Below, one piece after another: positions 7,734 to 14,682 of a stretch of 34,563 bases of DNA. The translations under genes and the position numbers were made by a program. Position 1 is the stretch's first letter, and each line of letters starts with the position of its first letter. The notes beneath the pieces were generated by a model. That model made no database searches, was not told the origin of the DNA, and saw only the letters and a list, made by a program, of their open reading frames with translations. The DNA comes from a virus, in IMG/VR virus record IMGVR_UViG_3300020463_002464, positions 1 through 34,563 of that record; one strand, given 5' to 3'.

Positions 7734-7941
7734 TCTTTTCCCTTTGTTCTATTGTTACTTCTTCTAGCCCTAACTCTGTGCATTCCATTAACCTTCCTTG
7801 TATCCAGCGTCGTTCGCCGGGTACTAATGTATAAGGGTCTTTGATTGTTAACGTACCACCACATTTTGTACAAAAAGCATAATTACCAAGGGCACTGGTA
7901 ATTGCGTAATTATGCCCAAAAATTCTACACATTAAACTCAT
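7612..7941 (-). CDS. Zinc-ribbon small phage protein (DUF1660-like N terminus)
   Basis: A 109-residue protein whose first 30 residues, CRIFGHNYAITSALGNYAFCTKCGG, hold a CxxxxH...CxxC zinc-ribbon pattern like that of small prophage DUF1660 proteins. The rest is hydrophilic: a charged helix about 70-85 and a disordered acidic tail. Its start overlaps the NqrM-like stop by 4 nt (ATGA). Its last 122 nt overlap another frame. Function unknown; nucleic-acid or protein binding through the ribbon is the usual guess. Confidence 0.65.
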   Translation of the reverse strand: MSLMCRIFGHNYAITSALGNYAFCTKCGGTLTIKDPYTLVPGERRWIQGRLMECTELGLEEVTIEQREKNDYKSTIEKILSEEKESSSGAGGEEVVRSKDPHEQREYVG

Positions 7942-8120
7942 TTTTCTTTACCTTTTGTCGCGGTCTTCTTTCCTACATTTTCGTTTTCACATACAGTGCA
8001 AACGCCTGTAACACCACCGCAACTTCCTTTCACACGTCGGCCTTTCAGGAGGCCTATAGACATGATGGCCGTAATGGCCAAAAACAACACCAAGCATAAT
8101 CCTAATACCTCTAAATCCAT
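7938..8120 (-). CDS. NqrM-like protein (Na+-NQR maturation factor family)
   Basis: A 60-residue protein with one N-terminal membrane helix (about residues 5-25) followed by RRVKGSCGGVTGVCTVCENEN. The layout, one helix then GSCGG and two further cysteines (Cys34, Cys41, Cys44), matches NqrM (DUF539/PF04400), which is needed to insert iron into the Cys4 site of NqrD/NqrE in the sodium-pumping NADH:quinone oxidoreductase. The C-terminal KKTATKGKEK tail is also family-like. No Nqr subunit gene is in the window, so the phage protein would have to act on host Nqr or another membrane iron protein. Short length limits certainty. Confidence 0.6.
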   Translation of the reverse strand: MDLEVLGLCLVLFLAITAIMSIGLLKGRRVKGSCGGVTGVCTVCENENVGKKTATKGKEK

Positions 8121-8878
8121 TTTCTATAAAAGTTATTTAATCGTTCAAATTGTTTATTATACTTACCTTCGATAATATCGTCGGCAAAACCTAAACTTGT
8201 AAACGGCTGAACTCCAGCACTTAAATATATACCTTCGTTCTTATGTGTGTTTCCAGATAATGCAATAAACTTACATTTTGCTTTAATAGCCGCATATGCC
8301 TCGTGATGTCTTCCTGTAATGAGTAAATCACAATGCCTTAGCCTATTTACAATCTCGTTCCATTCTTGTTTGAATATGTTAATTTTTGGAACCGGTGGAC
8401 TTAGATCCTGTTCGTTGTAAAACCATTGTCCTTGATATACTTTATTCCATTCATATTTTTGATATGGTACTTTAGGAATAATACTGCGATCAGGTTTTAT
8501 TACACTATCAATATTGTGTTTGTCTTTTAATTCTTTTTGTGATAAGACATCTCTAACTTCAATTACACTACATTTTTTTAATACTTCGTCAAACTTTATA
8601 GTCATATCTTGCCAAACAGTATTTACAAGTTGTGTTTCGCAACCTGCCGCTTGTGCTTGTTTTAGTGCTTCTAAAAACTTCAAAGGGTTTTGTCTGTTGT
8701 CACTACGGGTATGATGCATAGTACCTTCGCCATTAAGTATAACTTTTGTATACTTTGCAAAGTTTACATCTACTTGTCCGTTAGTTTCAATGCTATCATC
8801 AAAGGCAAATGTTTCAATAACTTTTGCACAACCATAATGATATTTTCTAGTGTCATTAAGTAATAGTGTTTTATACAT
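8111..8878 (-). CDS. Polysaccharide pyruvyltransferase-like protein
   Basis: About 255 residues. NDTRKYHYGCAKVIE near the start, VILNGEGTMHH, the VIEVRDVLSQKEL segment and the C-terminal DLLITGRHHEAYAAIKAKCKFIALSGNTHK match the layout of the polysaccharide pyruvyltransferase family (PF04230: NxGD, GGG, RDxxS, GxRxH). In the family this fold attaches ketal pyruvate to surface glycans. The ATG at 8878 is preferred; the open frame extends 9 nt further only to a TTG. It overlaps the NqrM-like gene by 10 nt and the clpS end by 8 nt. In a phage it could modify host surface sugar or virion glycan. Confidence 0.7.
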   Translation of the reverse strand: MYKTLLLNDTRKYHYGCAKVIETFAFDDSIETNGQVDVNFAKYTKVILNGEGTMHHTRSDNRQNPLKFLEALKQAQAAGCETQLVNTVWQDMTIKFDEVLKKCSVIEVRDVLSQKELKDKHNIDSVIKPDRSIIPKVPYQKYEWNKVYQGQWFYNEQDLSPPVPKINIFKQEWNEIVNRLRHCDLLITGRHHEAYAAIKAKCKFIALSGNTHKNEGIYLSAGVQPFTSLGFADDIIEGKYNKQFERLNNFYRKWI

Positions 8879-9185
8879 CTTCCTCAATACGAACTTCTAA
8901 AGGATAACCGTCTCGCCTGGCGGCAAGTGTTACTTCAACTCCTTTTTGTTCAGCAAGTTCGTAAGGATAAACTGCAACAACTGCACTACCATCTTCGTGT
9001 ATCTTTACCATCATGTCTGTGGCTTGTTCTTCTGACATAGCAAAGTATGTGGTGAGTATCATTATGACAAATTCCATTGTAGTTGTTTCGTCATTAAGAA
9101 GTATTACTTTCCAAAGACTAGGCTCTTTTACTTCAACCTCTTCAGATGTTTTTATTTTAACTTCTACTTCTACTTCTGTTGTCAT
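8871..9185 (-). CDS. clpS: ClpS, ATP-dependent Clp protease adaptor
   Basis: A 104-residue ClpS. After a charged, disordered N-terminal 20 residues comes the ClpS core WKVILLNDETTTMEFVIMIL, with Asn31-Asp32 and His63 (KIHEDGSAVV) in the places of the N-degron-binding residues of bacterial ClpS. YPYELAEQKG and the final VTLAARRDGYPLEVRIEED are also typical. ClpS delivers N-end-rule substrates to ClpA and inhibits delivery of ssrA-tagged ones. The phage also encodes a tmRNA (18058-18328), so both proteolytic tagging routes may be under phage influence. Confidence 0.93.
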   Translation of the reverse strand: MTTEVEVEVKIKTSEEVEVKEPSLWKVILLNDETTTMEFVIMILTTYFAMSEEQATDMMVKIHEDGSAVVAVYPYELAEQKGVEVTLAARRDGYPLEVRIEEDV

Positions 9186-9189
9186 TTTC

Positions 9190-9660
9190 TTACTCTTTTA
9201 TCAAATGTTCTGGCACTGGTAGATCATGCATTACTAGCTCTGGTTCGTCTACTGTACCTTTACCAAGTTTGTTCTTTTCCTTTAAAAACTCGCCTTCTTG
9301 CGGAATTCCTTTTTTTACTTTTTCTCTTGATTGCTCAAGTTTCTCTTTATTTTTCTTAGTATTCTTTATAGTATACAGTCTTGTCCCGTCTTTGTCAACG
9401 ATTAAAAGGTCAATAGTTTCTTTTTTTACAATATGAGTCACATACATCCATTTACCAATTGGTTCACTTGCATAAGGTCTTCCCAATGTGCGTTCAAGAT
9501 CAAACATTAAAAATGAAAGTGCAAGTAAAGATATTGGAACCATTGTTGTTGCAATTTTCCAGTTAACTTTCATATACACCAATGTAAGTAGCACTACAAC
9601 AAGTATTGGCCATCCAACTATATGGTTGAACCACTGCTCAAAGAAAGTTAAATTAAACAT
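9190..9660 (-). CDS. Membrane protein of the ExbB/ExbD-like cassette
   Basis: A 156-residue protein with two N-terminal membrane helices (about 15-29 and 35-53), then a charged cytoplasmic or periplasmic tail rich in Lys/Glu (KKNKEKLEQSREKVKKGI). Not recognised as a family. Its start overlaps the stop of the ExbD-like gene by one base and it ends 4 nt before clpS, so it is co-expressed with the channel-like pair and is probably a third component. Confidence 0.7.
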   Translation of the reverse strand: MFNLTFFEQWFNHIVGWPILVVVLLTLVYMKVNWKIATTMVPISLLALSFLMFDLERTLGRPYASEPIGKWMYVTHIVKKETIDLLIVDKDGTRLYTIKNTKKNKEKLEQSREKVKKGIPQEGEFLKEKNKLGKGTVDEPELVMHDLPVPEHLIKE

Positions 9661-10295
9661 TACGGTGCCCTTGTGTCTCTGTGTTGATTATATTGATTTT
9701 GCAATTCTTGTATTACAAGACCTCCAGAATAATTATCTACATCATATACTGAGTTTGTTTCGCTTACCTTAAATGATACAATACCAATTTCTTGTCCATA
9801 TTTTTTAAGGATTACTTCTTTTTCTACAAGTGTGCGATAAGGATCAAGTGATCTTATTTTTACTGTAACCTTATGTGGACCTTTTTCAGTTCTGTTATTG
9901 TACATATGTACCGAAACGTAATAAGTACCAGGTTGCAATGTTTGTATATGTATTACTTCGTTATTGTTAGGATTAGTAACTTTTTTGCCGTTAACCCATA
10001 CTGTATCATTACTAGCACCCAAATCGTCCTTTTCTAAGTGGGCACCAGGTATAGTTTTATTTTGAAAACTTAATATTTGTTGTGCAGGATCCATCATCCA
10101 TAGATCAATATCAGCAATACTTGCTTTTGTCCAACGTGCTTCAATTATAATTTTGTCAGGTGGTGTAATTATGCCTTGCTTGGCAATAGGATTGATGAGC
10201 ACATATGCAATAAAGAATAGGAATACAAAACCTACTAGTAAGTTAAATAAAAGATCTATGAATCCAAATGTACTTTTGTATCTAGGAGATTCCAT
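9660..10295 (-). CDS. ExbD/TolR/MotB-like single-span membrane protein
   Basis: A 211-residue protein with one N-terminal helix (about residues 12-36, FGFIDLLFNLLVGFVFLFF) that holds an Asp at its start. This matches the ion-conducting Asp of ExbD/TolR/MotB helices (DxxxxLLxFF). The remaining ~170 residues look beta-rich (PGTYYVSVHMYNN, HKVTVKIRSL) and would be periplasmic. No OmpA-type peptidoglycan-binding motif is visible, unlike MotB or Zorya ZorB. The start overlaps the ExbB-like gene by 14 nt, so the two are made together as expected for stator pairs. Confidence 0.65.
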   Translation of the reverse strand: MESPRYKSTFGFIDLLFNLLVGFVFLFFIAYVLINPIAKQGIITPPDKIIIEARWTKASIADIDLWMMDPAQQILSFQNKTIPGAHLEKDDLGASNDTVWVNGKKVTNPNNNEVIHIQTLQPGTYYVSVHMYNNRTEKGPHKVTVKIRSLDPYRTLVEKEVILKKYGQEIGIVSFKVSETNSVYDVDNYSGGLVIQELQNQYNQHRDTRAP

Positions 10296-10746
10296 TCTTA
10301 GCCTCAGTTATAACCAATTGTGTTTTTAAATGTAAACTTGAAATAAGGCCAACTAAGGTAGTACTAAGAGCCGTACTCATGCCGGTAGCCATAGATGACA
10401 ATGCAAGTGTAAGACTTTCAGTGTTTGAAACATCAATGTTATTAAATGCTGAAAATAACATAATTAAGAAACCACATACTGTACCAATTAATCCTAATGA
10501 TACCATAGCCTCGCTACTGAACCATAACAAGTCTCGGTTTATTAAGATTGGTTTATATGCATGTAATATTACACTTAAAGAACTTATGGCCCATAATGCT
10601 AAAATGAAAAAACTAAGTTTAGTTTGATCAGCATTATATAATGCAGTCCACATATCAAACATGTGGAGGACAAAAATTCCAAATAGGGTGATGCTAGTAA
10701 GCACTACCCACTTAAATGTAATAAATTTTAACATAAAAAGCACCAT
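10282..10746 (-). CDS. TolQ/ExbB/MotA-like proton-channel protein
   Basis: About 154 residues with three or four hydrophobic helices. The C-terminal half, MVSLGLIGTVCGFLIML followed by LALSSMATGMSTALSTTLVG, matches the MotA/TolQ/ExbB signature (LGLLGTVxGMI ... ALxxTAxGLxxAIPA). The open frame begins with TTG at 10767 inside a strong RNA hairpin, so the ATG at 10746 (or 10734) is a better start; no clear ribosome site marks any of them. Paired with the Asp-bearing single-span protein downstream, it would form an ion-driven stator-like complex. The usual cytoplasmic domain between helices is short. Confidence 0.68.
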   Translation of the reverse strand: MVLFMLKFITFKWVVLTSITLFGIFVLHMFDMWTALYNADQTKLSFFILALWAISSLSVILHAYKPILINRDLLWFSSEAMVSLGLIGTVCGFLIMLFSAFNNIDVSNTESLTLALSSMATGMSTALSTTLVGLISSLHLKTQLVITEAKNGIS

Positions 10747-10759
10747 AACAGTAATAGTA

Positions 10760-10786
10760 GTAGACAAGGCTCTATGCCCTGCCTAC
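10760..10786 (-). promoter_or_regulatory. RNA hairpin between hsp20 and the channel cassette
   Basis: On the minus strand GTAGGCAGGGC and GCCTTGTCTAC form an 11-bp helix (two G-U pairs) closing a 5-nt loop. The G-U pairs work only in minus-strand RNA, so this is the functional strand. No U-run follows, so it is more likely a processing, stability or attenuator element than a terminator. A CATAAATA box (complement of 10787-10794) directly abuts it upstream. Confidence 0.5.
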
Positions 10787-10794
10787 TATTTATG
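10787..10794 (-). promoter_or_regulatory. Late promoter-like box CATAAATA
   Basis: CATAAATA on the minus strand just after the hsp20 stop (10801), upstream of the channel cassette; fits NATAAATA. Transcripts starting here would begin inside the hairpin at 10760-10786 and lose its 5' arm. Confidence 0.4.
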
Positions 10795-10800
10795 TCGGTA

Positions 10801-11247
10801 TTATTTGATTTCAATAGTCTTTGGTTTCATTGCCTCTGGGACTATCTTTTGTAGGTGTATGCTTAAGATGCCATTATTTAAAGCGGCGTCTTTCACTTCA
10901 ACATATTCTGCTAGGTTAAAAGTTCTTTCAAAGTTTCGACTGCTAAGTCCTCTGTGTAAGTACTCATATCCGTCTGCTTCTTCTTCCGTACCGTCTGCTT
11001 TTTTAATTTGCTTTCCGCTTACAGTCAAAGTTCCATTTTCCATTGTAATTTCAATGTCAGGTTTTAAGAAGCCAGCGGCCGCAATTTCTATAAAGTAATG
11101 TTCATCATCTTTACGAATTATATTATACGGCGGATAATTTTGGTGTGTGCCCACTTCCATATTACTAGCAATTTGATCAAACAAAGTGTTGAATCCAATT
11201 GAGTTACGATAAAATGGGTTTAGGTCTAGTGAGGTAATTCTTGTCAT
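10801..11247 (-). CDS. Small heat shock protein Hsp20/IbpA family
   Basis: A 148-residue Hsp20. The N terminus LNPFYRNSIGFNTLFDQI is IbpA-like; the alpha-crystallin domain runs from about residue 38 (YPPYNIIRKDDEHYFIEIAAAGF) to about 135, including EITMENGTLTVSGKQ and the dimer-loop segment GYEYLHRGLSSRNFERTFNL; ALNNGILSIHL is the conserved A-x-x-x-n-G-v-L motif. The C-terminal KPKTIEIK holds an IxI/V-type anchor. Holdase chaperones of this type occur in marine T4-like phages. The gene has its own sigma70-type promoter and a structured, ROSE-like leader. Confidence 0.94.
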   Translation of the reverse strand: MTRITSLDLNPFYRNSIGFNTLFDQIASNMEVGTHQNYPPYNIIRKDDEHYFIEIAAAGFLKPDIEITMENGTLTVSGKQIKKADGTEEEADGYEYLHRGLSSRNFERTFNLAEYVEVKDAALNNGILSIHLQKIVPEAMKPKTIEIK

Positions 11248-11334
11248 TTTGTTTCTCCTTATAAAAGCAAGATTTATATTTTGGAACCCTATTAGGCGTT
11301 CCGGTTACAACAGTCAAAACCATTTCTAACTGTT
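11248..11334 (-). promoter_or_regulatory. hsp20 5' UTR, ROSE-like RNA thermometer candidate
   Basis: The leader folds as three hairpins in minus-strand RNA: AACAGT/ACTGTT (about 11308-11333), GGAAC/GTTCC with inner CCT/AGG (about 11281-11300), and a weak terminal one in which UUGCU (complement of 11266-11270) faces AGGAG, the ribosome-binding site (11255-11259), across a 6-nt loop. UGCU opposite AGGA with a G-G mismatch is the hallmark of ROSE thermometers, which control hsp20 genes in Alpha- and Gammaproteobacteria. Confidence 0.55.
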
Positions 11335-11340
11335 ATAATT

Positions 11341-11370
11341 ATTATATACTATTATTTATCAGTTTGTCAA
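11341..11370 (-). promoter_or_regulatory. sigma70-type promoter of hsp20 with overlapping late box
   Basis: TTGACA (complement of 11365-11370), 18 nt, TATAAT (complement of 11341-11346): consensus hexamers on the minus strand. A GATAAATA box (complement of 11353-11360) lies inside the spacer, so both early and late transcription may enter here. Confidence 0.65.
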
Positions 11371-11390
11371 CCATAATATTAAAAAAAGTC

Positions 11391-11419
11391 AAAAAAACCG
11401 CCTAGTAAATATACTAGAC
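11391..11419 (-). terminator. Rho-independent terminator after rpsU
   Basis: In minus-strand RNA CTAGTA/TACTAG (complement of 11402-11417), extended by a G-U and a G-C pair, closes a 4-nt loop and is followed by GCGG and a run of seven U (complement of 11391-11397). It separates rpsU from hsp20. Confidence 0.75.
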
Positions 11420-11472
11420 GAACGTGTTGGCGCCTTATCCCAACTTGCGAATTCTTTTAACAATGTTATTTA

Positions 11473-11718
11473 TCATTGACCTTCAATTAGTGCTTTTTTC
11501 TTCTCCCAACGTTTACGTCCTGCTTTTTTGGCTAATCTACGTTTTTCACTGGGTTTTACGAATCGTTGCTTTTCTCTATAGAGCTGAATAACTCCTTCGT
11601 TAGCAACCTTCTTTTTAAATCGACGTAATGCACGAGCAAAATCCTCGCCTTCACGTACTGTTACATATAATCCCTCTTTGGGTTTGTCGAATCTTGGTCT
11701 TGGGTTAAATCTTGACAT
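11473..11718 (-). CDS. rpsU: Ribosomal protein bS21
   Basis: An 81-residue bS21: GLYVTVREGEDFARALRRFKK, the conserved N-terminal VxVxExExxxxALRRFKR block, then EGVIQLYREKQRFVKPSEKR and a Lys/Arg-rich tail (RRLAKKAGRKRWEKKKAL). bS21 sits on the 30S platform next to the anti-Shine-Dalgarno region and favours initiation. Phage-borne bS21 genes are known in pelagiphages and other marine phages, where they are thought to tilt translation towards phage mRNAs. The start abuts the stop of the upstream gene and a terminator follows the stop. Confidence 0.96.
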   Translation of the reverse strand: MSRFNPRPRFDKPKEGLYVTVREGEDFARALRRFKKKVANEGVIQLYREKQRFVKPSEKRRLAKKAGRKRWEKKKALIEGQ

Positions 11719-12116
11719 TAAGCCTCCGTGTTGTCAATGTGTTGTATAAAACTTGTAAGTAGTTCTACGGTATATTTAGTATTGATAGGTTGTGCCATCT
11801 CTAAATTGTGAAATACGTTTGCTCTACCAAGTATCCACCCTATCAAAATTGGATCTAGGTTAGAACATTTACTAACAAATACGAAATTACTTTGGTTAAC
11901 TGAATTAGCAATCCAGTCATAATCAGTTACATCTTGTGTGACACATGTAATACTAACTCTTTTATTAAACTTTTCTACTACATCTAACAATGGCTCTAGC
12001 TGAGGAGTATCAAGCACCAATGTAATTTTATAGTCTGAGTTATGATTATAATCAGGATATGTTACAATTGTGATGTCATTTTTTATGGCATTCACCATAT
12101 CCCTCGTTGCTCTCAT
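11718..12116 (-). CDS. Hypothetical protein (132 aa)
   Basis: Family not recognised. Alternating hydrophobic strands and helices (DITIVTYPDY, YKITLVLDTPQLEPLLDVVEKF, RVSITCVTQDV, NFVFVSKCSNLDPILIGWILGRA) suggest a small Rossmann-like alpha/beta domain. The start overlaps the upstream coiled-coil gene end by 4 nt and the end shares a base with the rpsU start, so all three are on one transcript. Confidence 0.7.
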   Translation of the reverse strand: MRATRDMVNAIKNDITIVTYPDYNHNSDYKITLVLDTPQLEPLLDVVEKFNKRVSITCVTQDVTDYDWIANSVNQSNFVFVSKCSNLDPILIGWILGRANVFHNLEMAQPINTKYTVELLTSFIQHIDNTEA

Positions 12117-14071
12117 TTTTTCAAAAAGTCTGTCATCTCTTGTTTTTCTTGCTCAGATAAGTCATCAAGTTCAGTTTCACCTTTTGCAACTGCTTCTACT
12201 AGATGTCTAATATAATCTTCTGTTAAGTAACTATCGGTGCCATCCTTGTCAACGTTGATCCATTTCTTATCATTCCATTTATATAATACATGTGGAAATA
12301 CATCAGTTTTTGTAAACAACTGTCCATTTGTTGGATTATCAGGAAATACACTTCCAAATGCCGCTGGCGGAATTGTATCATCTTCATCATCAGCAATAGG
12401 CATAAGTGCTTCTTCTGGTATAATAGACTCTAGTTGAGTATCAGGTGTTGCTACTGACTTATTGAGTTCTTCTTTTGGAATTAACTTATATTTTTCGTTA
12501 AGTCTTTCCATAGCCGCATCACGAGCTTTTACTTGTTTTTCTAGCTCTTTTGCTTCTGCTTCTTTTTGTCTGCGAAGTTCTTCTGCCGCTTTAATCTTAG
12601 TTTCATCTTCAATTACTTTTTCAACTTCAACTTCAACTTCTTTAATTTCTGGCTCTCTGTTTAAAAGTTCTTCAATTTTAGCTCTTAGCTCTTCGATTGT
12701 TTCTTCTTGTTCTGCAATCCTAGAGTTTAACTTACTTTCTTTATCTGCCATTAATGCTTCAAGTTCTGTAATTGCCTTTTCTTTGTCTGCATTTACTTGT
12801 TCAATTGTTTTTTCAAGCTCTTCAATATGACTTGCTTTTGCATTGTCGTCTGCTACTAGTCTATCAAGCTCTGCTTCAAGTTTTTGTAAAAACTCGTTGT
12901 ATTCTTCGATTTTCATTTCCAGCTCCTCAATTCTGTTTTGCCTGTTTTCAGGACTGTTTTTGATTTTGATTTTTTCTTCTCTAATCCATCTTATTTGCAT
13001 ACTAGCCGCTAATACCAGCATAATAGCAAGTGGATCAAATACTACTACAATAATAATTATTACCCAACGTACTGCTTCTTCTAATAAATTACGATCGGCA
13101 TCTTTGCCATATATAAATTCAGCAATATATTTAATAGGTCCAACTTCTGCTTCAAGTTGTCTATAAGAACTTTCTATATTGTTTTTCTCTAATCTAAATT
13201 GATCAACTATTTTCTGTTCTTCTAAAACAAGTTTTTCTAACTTATCTACTCTGCCATCAATATCGTCAGTTTTTGTGTTTGCTTGATTCCGTAGATCGTT
13301 GATTCTTTTTGTTATTGTTTGTATTTGTCCAGAATACTTTTTATCTATTGCATCTAGTTGGTCTTTTAATACACCTTGTATTTTTCTAATTTCACGTTGT
13401 GCTGAACTGGCAACACTTATTTCGTTTTTATTTGCTTGGTCAATTTCTTTTGCTTTAGAACTGCTACTAAAACTATTCTTGTACTTTATTTCAATAGCGG
13501 CAAGTGTGTCTTTCTTACGTTCTTTTGCTTGTTGTATACGATCGTTTTGTAACTTTATATTTTTATCAGATTGCACTCTAGCACGATCTTTTTCTTTGTC
13601 TATTCTTGCATATAAAGCATCAAGTTGTTTTTGCTCTTTGTCTACTAGGTTGTCAACTCTAGTATCTACACCTTTACTAATACGGTCAATTTCACTTGTC
13701 CATCTATCAACTTTACCTTGTGACCTTTCGATATTACCTTTGATTGTTTCAATTTTAGCAATTTGGTCTTGTGATTGTGCAGTTTGTTCAATATGACTTT
13801 TACTTAAAAAACCAAAAATACCCATGCTTGTTATGAACATGAGTATTACAACTGCACTAGTTAGATATATTTTAGTTAGACTAGGTGCTTTTTTCCAAAA
13901 TGTATGTAACCATACTGTAGCAGTAATTTTTCCTATTTCTAGCACTACACCCATAAGAATAATAGGCAAAACTGCGGCGGCAAATATTGCGGCCAAACCT
14001 ACAATACTGTAGTATGCGGCGATAGCACTAATACTTAGTGCTACCAATAGTGTTAATAGTGCAAATATCAT
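12113..14071 (-). CDS. Large membrane coiled-coil protein (DUF4407-like)
   Basis: A 652-residue protein. Three hydrophobic helices lie in the first ~92 residues (1-22, 24-46 with LMGVVLEIGKITATVWLHTF, 72-91), then about 235 residues of coiled coil rich in Lys/Glu/Gln/Asp (to ~325), a fourth helix WVIIIIVVVFDPLAIMLVLAAS (about 337-358), and a second long coiled coil (about 370-540). The C-terminal ~100 residues hold FPDNPTNGQLFTKTD...LYKWNDKKWINVD, a small beta module seen in other marine phage proteins. The architecture resembles DUF4407 membrane proteins. It may span the inner membrane with long cytoplasmic arms; a role in lysis or host remodelling is only a guess. Confidence 0.7.
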   Translation of the reverse strand: MIFALLTLLVALSISAIAAYYSIVGLAAIFAAAVLPIILMGVVLEIGKITATVWLHTFWKKAPSLTKIYLTSAVVILMFITSMGIFGFLSKSHIEQTAQSQDQIAKIETIKGNIERSQGKVDRWTSEIDRISKGVDTRVDNLVDKEQKQLDALYARIDKEKDRARVQSDKNIKLQNDRIQQAKERKKDTLAAIEIKYKNSFSSSSKAKEIDQANKNEISVASSAQREIRKIQGVLKDQLDAIDKKYSGQIQTITKRINDLRNQANTKTDDIDGRVDKLEKLVLEEQKIVDQFRLEKNNIESSYRQLEAEVGPIKYIAEFIYGKDADRNLLEEAVRWVIIIIVVVFDPLAIMLVLAASMQIRWIREEKIKIKNSPENRQNRIEELEMKIEEYNEFLQKLEAELDRLVADDNAKASHIEELEKTIEQVNADKEKAITELEALMADKESKLNSRIAEQEETIEELRAKIEELLNREPEIKEVEVEVEKVIEDETKIKAAEELRRQKEAEAKELEKQVKARDAAMERLNEKYKLIPKEELNKSVATPDTQLESIIPEEALMPIADDEDDTIPPAAFGSVFPDNPTNGQLFTKTDVFPHVLYKWNDKKWINVDKDGTDSYLTEDYIRHLVEAVAKGETELDDLSEQEKQEMTDFLKK

Positions 14072-14095
14072 TGTGTATTATTTAACCATTTTGTA

Positions 14096-14647
14096 TCAAT
14101 CCCAACGATAGAATATATGTCTATCAATTTGACCAATTAGGTGTAGTTTCTTTCTCCAGTCTGGACTAACATAGTCAGCATGGTAGTGTGTTGCACCTTC
14201 CATTAAGCCAGCCCATTGTCCTAACTTAACAACAAATATTGCAATTTCTTGTGCTTGTCTCCAGCCAATACTATTCTTTGGAATATCTTTTCTGCCATCA
14301 CAGTACCAACTAAACTGACACATATTTCTTACTGGATAAAATACTGCGTCATTTGGGTCAGCAGTGGCTTGTGTTTTCCAACTTTCACGTACTGGTCCTT
14401 GATAAACAACTTCGCATACAGTATTAGGGTAACGGGTATCTTTTACTCTGTTCATTGTAACAAGTGCTACGGCAACTTTTCCCATATAGCTCTCAGTTCC
14501 TGCTTCAAAAAATATGTTTTGTGCCATACAATATAAGGCAGGGTCTTTATCTTTGTTAATAATGTTTGGAATGGTATATGCATCAGCCATTGCTGATTGT
14601 ACTAATCCGCTCAGAATAATAACAGCCGTGATTAAAAAATTTCTCAT
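14096..14647 (-). CDS. SleB-like cell wall hydrolase (Hydrolase_2), secreted
   Basis: A 183-residue protein. A signal peptide (about 1-21, NFLITAVIILSGLVQSAMA) precedes a Hydrolase_2 (PF07486) domain: YCMAQNIFFEAGTESYMGKVAVALVTMNRVKD carries the catalytic Glu of FEAG, then TVCEVVYQGP, QFSWYCDGR and a late ATHYHADYVSPDW. This family cleaves peptidoglycan (SleB/CwlJ lytic transglycosylases). As a secreted wall hydrolase it could serve as endolysin exported by the host Sec pathway, or as an anti-superinfection factor. It has its own strong promoter. Confidence 0.9.
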   Translation of the reverse strand: MRNFLITAVIILSGLVQSAMADAYTIPNIINKDKDPALYCMAQNIFFEAGTESYMGKVAVALVTMNRVKDTRYPNTVCEVVYQGPVRESWKTQATADPNDAVFYPVRNMCQFSWYCDGRKDIPKNSIGWRQAQEIAIFVVKLGQWAGLMEGATHYHADYVSPDWRKKLHLIGQIDRHIFYRWD

Positions 14648-14682
14648 AGTATTCTCCTTTGTTAACTTTCAAATACTTACTA

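Noticed and set aside
9190-10767. A Zorya-type (ZorA/ZorB) defence system.
   Set aside because: ZorB has a peptidoglycan-binding OmpA domain and ZorA a long cytoplasmic tail, and ZorC/D/E nucleases or helicases are not present.
12237-13796. Several long plus-strand open frames opposite the coiled-coil gene, rich in Ser/Leu/Phe.
   Set aside because: They mirror the Lys/Glu/Ala-rich coiled-coil codons on the other strand and have no ribosome sites.
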